Made by a program: the position numbers and the translations under genes. Source: Acetobacter pomorum (GTDB lineage: Bacteria; Pseudomonadota; Alphaproteobacteria; Acetobacterales; Acetobacteraceae). From it: a DNA stretch of 64,000 nucleotides. Position 1 is the first letter of the stretch. Every line of letters starts with the position of its first letter. The stretch is taken from the NCBI RefSeq assembly GCF_002738225.1, contig NZ_PEBQ01000003.1:62001-126000 (forward strand). The letters are read 5' to 3'. Positions 62,835 to 64,000 of this stretch are shown one piece after another. The notes below the pieces were generated by a model. It saw nothing but the letters and a program-made list of their open reading frames with translations, searched no databases and had not been told where the DNA came from.

Positions 62835-64000
62835 AGGTCAAACCAGTCAATCACGCTCTGGCGGCTGAAAAGTTTATTGAAGACGTTGCTCATGAAACTT
62901 TTCATGATGAACGCCTGTGGGACCTACGCCAGAAGCGGGATGAACAGATGCACATTCTGCCAGAATGGCAGGAATTGCGCACCCGTGCCTCCCAGATCAA
63001 GGAACACACGCTGGCCAACCTGCCCGAATATCTGGAGCAGTTTGAGGCCAACGCCAAAAAGAACGGTATTCATGTTCATTGGGCAGCCGATGGCGCGGAG
63101 CATAACCGTATTGTTGGCGAAATTCTGGAAAAACACGGCGTCAAATCGCTTATCAAAAGTAAGTCGATGGTCACCGAAGAATGCCAGATGCGTGAGTATC
63201 TGGAACCACGCGGCATTACGGTAACCGAGACAGACCTTGGCGAGCGTATTCAGCAGCTGGATAACCAGATGCCCAGCCATATTGTGGTGCCAGCCGTGCA
63301 TAAGCTGATACCGGATGTGGCCAAGATTTTTGCCGAGCACTATCACACAGACCCGAACGACAACAGCGCGCAGTCTTTGGCATGGCAGCAGCGTCTGGCC
63401 GCGCGCCCGGTTATTCTTTCTGGTGATGCCGGGATGACAGGCGGCAACTTTGTGGTGGCGGAAACGGGTTCCTTCGTGGTCTGCACCAATGAAGGCAATG
63501 CCGATCTGAGCGCCACGGTGCCAAAATTGCATATTGCCACCATTGGGATCGAACGCCTTGTGCCGCGTATGGCGGATATGGGTGTGTTTATCCGCCTGCT
63601 TTCCCGCAGTGCGCTGGGTTCTCCCATTACGCAGTACACCACGCATTTCCGTGGCCCGCAAAAGGGTAGTGAAATGCACGTGGTGCTGGTGGATAATGGC
63701 CGCTCCCATCGCCTTGGCATGCAGGATTTCTGGACATCGCTGAAATGTATCCGCTGCGGTGCGTGCATGAACACCTGCCCGGTGTATCGCCGTTCCGGTG
63801 GTCTGTCCTACGGTGCGGTGTATTCCGGCCCGATTGGCGCAATTATTGACCCCACCTTTAACGAGCGCAAATACAGCACGCTGCCGTTTGCTTCCACCAT
63901 GAACGGAAGCTGCACCAATGTGTGCCCGGTCAAGATCAACATTCACGAGCAGCTTTACAAATGGCGGCGTGTGTTGGCTGAACACCATGAACTGCCGTTT
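62831..64000 (+). CDS. lutB: Lactate utilization protein LutB (3' truncated by the window)
   Basis: LutB is the ferredoxin-like iron-sulfur subunit of the lactate oxidase. About 390 codons are visible, beginning KVKPVNHALAAEKFIEDV, and the frame is open to the window end. It has the LUD-domain stretch VSETGSFVVCTNEGN-like region (VAETGSFVVCTNEGNADL) and the [4Fe-4S] motif CIRCGACMNTCP, then a second CTNVCP. It overlaps lutA by ATGA. lutC, if present, lies outside. Confidence 0.9.
   Translation, partial: MKVKPVNHALAAEKFIEDVAHETFHDERLWDLRQKRDEQMHILPEWQELRTRASQIKEHTLANLPEYLEQFEANAKKNGIHVHWAADGAEHNRIVGEILEKHGVKSLIKSKSMVTEECQMREYLEPRGITVTETDLGERIQQLDNQMPSHIVVPAVHKLIPDVAKIFAEHYHTDPNDNSAQSLAWQQRLAARPVILSGDAGMTGGNFVVAETGSFVVCTNEGNADLSATVPKLHIATIGIERLVPRMADMGVFIRLLSRSALGSPITQYTTHFRGPQKGSEMHVVLVDNGRSHRLGMQDFWTSLKCIRCGACMNTCPVYRRSGGLSYGAVYSGPIGAIIDPTFNERKYSTLPFASTMNGSCTNVCPVKINIHEQLYKWRRVLAEHHELPF

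Noticed and set aside
62924..63988. Minus-strand frame of 354 codons over lutB
   Set aside because: It is the shadow of lutB, whose Cys motifs are unmistakable.
1..64000. CRISPR arrays, rRNA genes, insertion sequences or integrases
   Set aside because: No spaced identical repeats, rRNA sequence, transposase or integrase was recognised in the window.

Overview
The window looks like a chromosomal segment of an acetic acid bacterium (Acetobacteraceae, most likely Acetobacter). The grounds are the gene set and its order: hisZ-purA; proA-nadD-rsfS-rlmH; rplY-pth-ychF; a prpDCBE methylcitrate cluster with a RamB/ScfR-type regulator; an alsS/aldC acetoin module; lutAB lactate oxidation; and alphaproteobacterial families such as EipB, ArgC type 2 and an SHS-type carboxylate transporter. 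This assignment rests on reading protein families, not on a database search.

Layout. 1-2.2 kb: the end of hisZ, then purA. 2.2-7.3 kb: a phosphate regulon island (phoB, phoR, pstS, an OprO/P-type porin) with tandem 11-bp Pho-box repeats before phoB, pstS and the porin; no pstCAB or phoU is present. 7.4-19.4 kb: mostly housekeeping or envelope genes (glycine-zipper lipoprotein, glycosyltransferase, acid phosphatase coupled to a CorC/HlyC-type protein, AcuI-like reductase, SDR, argC, mazG, a DUF2501 protein, htpG, N-formylglutamate amidohydrolase). 19.4-25.4 kb: a tRNA-Val(GAC) followed at once by an antisense phage late-gene cassette (tail fibre proteins with an S74 chaperone, a CotH-kinase-like protein, endolysin/holin/lipoprotein-like lysis genes and a very small membrane protein whose frame ends inside the tRNA gene). 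No integrase, head or replication genes are present. 25.4-32.7 kb: an AT-richer accessory stretch (O-acyltransferase, secreted DNA/RNA nuclease, a 738-residue exported protein sharing tail-fibre motifs, a 43-bp direct repeat carrying a DnaA box, a DUF3147 protein, YfdX). 32.7-32.96 kb: an orphan Fur-like site and promoter feeding a highly structured RNA-like region between two convergent genes. 33-40.2 kb: propionate catabolism. 40.4-56.4 kb: transport, peptidase, aspS, threonine aldolase and the translation/ribosome-maintenance genes. 56.4-64 kb: a LysR regulator divergent from aldC-alsS, then a benzoylformate-decarboxylase-like ThDP enzyme and lutA-lutB (the last cut by the window end).

How the parts work together. 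PhoBR probably controls pstS and the porin for phosphate capture. PrpDCBE would turn propionate into pyruvate and succinate. LutAB would feed lactate into pyruvate, and AlsS/AldC would turn pyruvate into acetoin, the usual acid-sparing overflow route of Acetobacter growing on lactate. The least explained parts are the structured intergenic region at 32.74-32.94 kb, the orphan phage cassette with its CotH-like gene, the exported tail-fibre-like protein, and the DnaA-box repeat.
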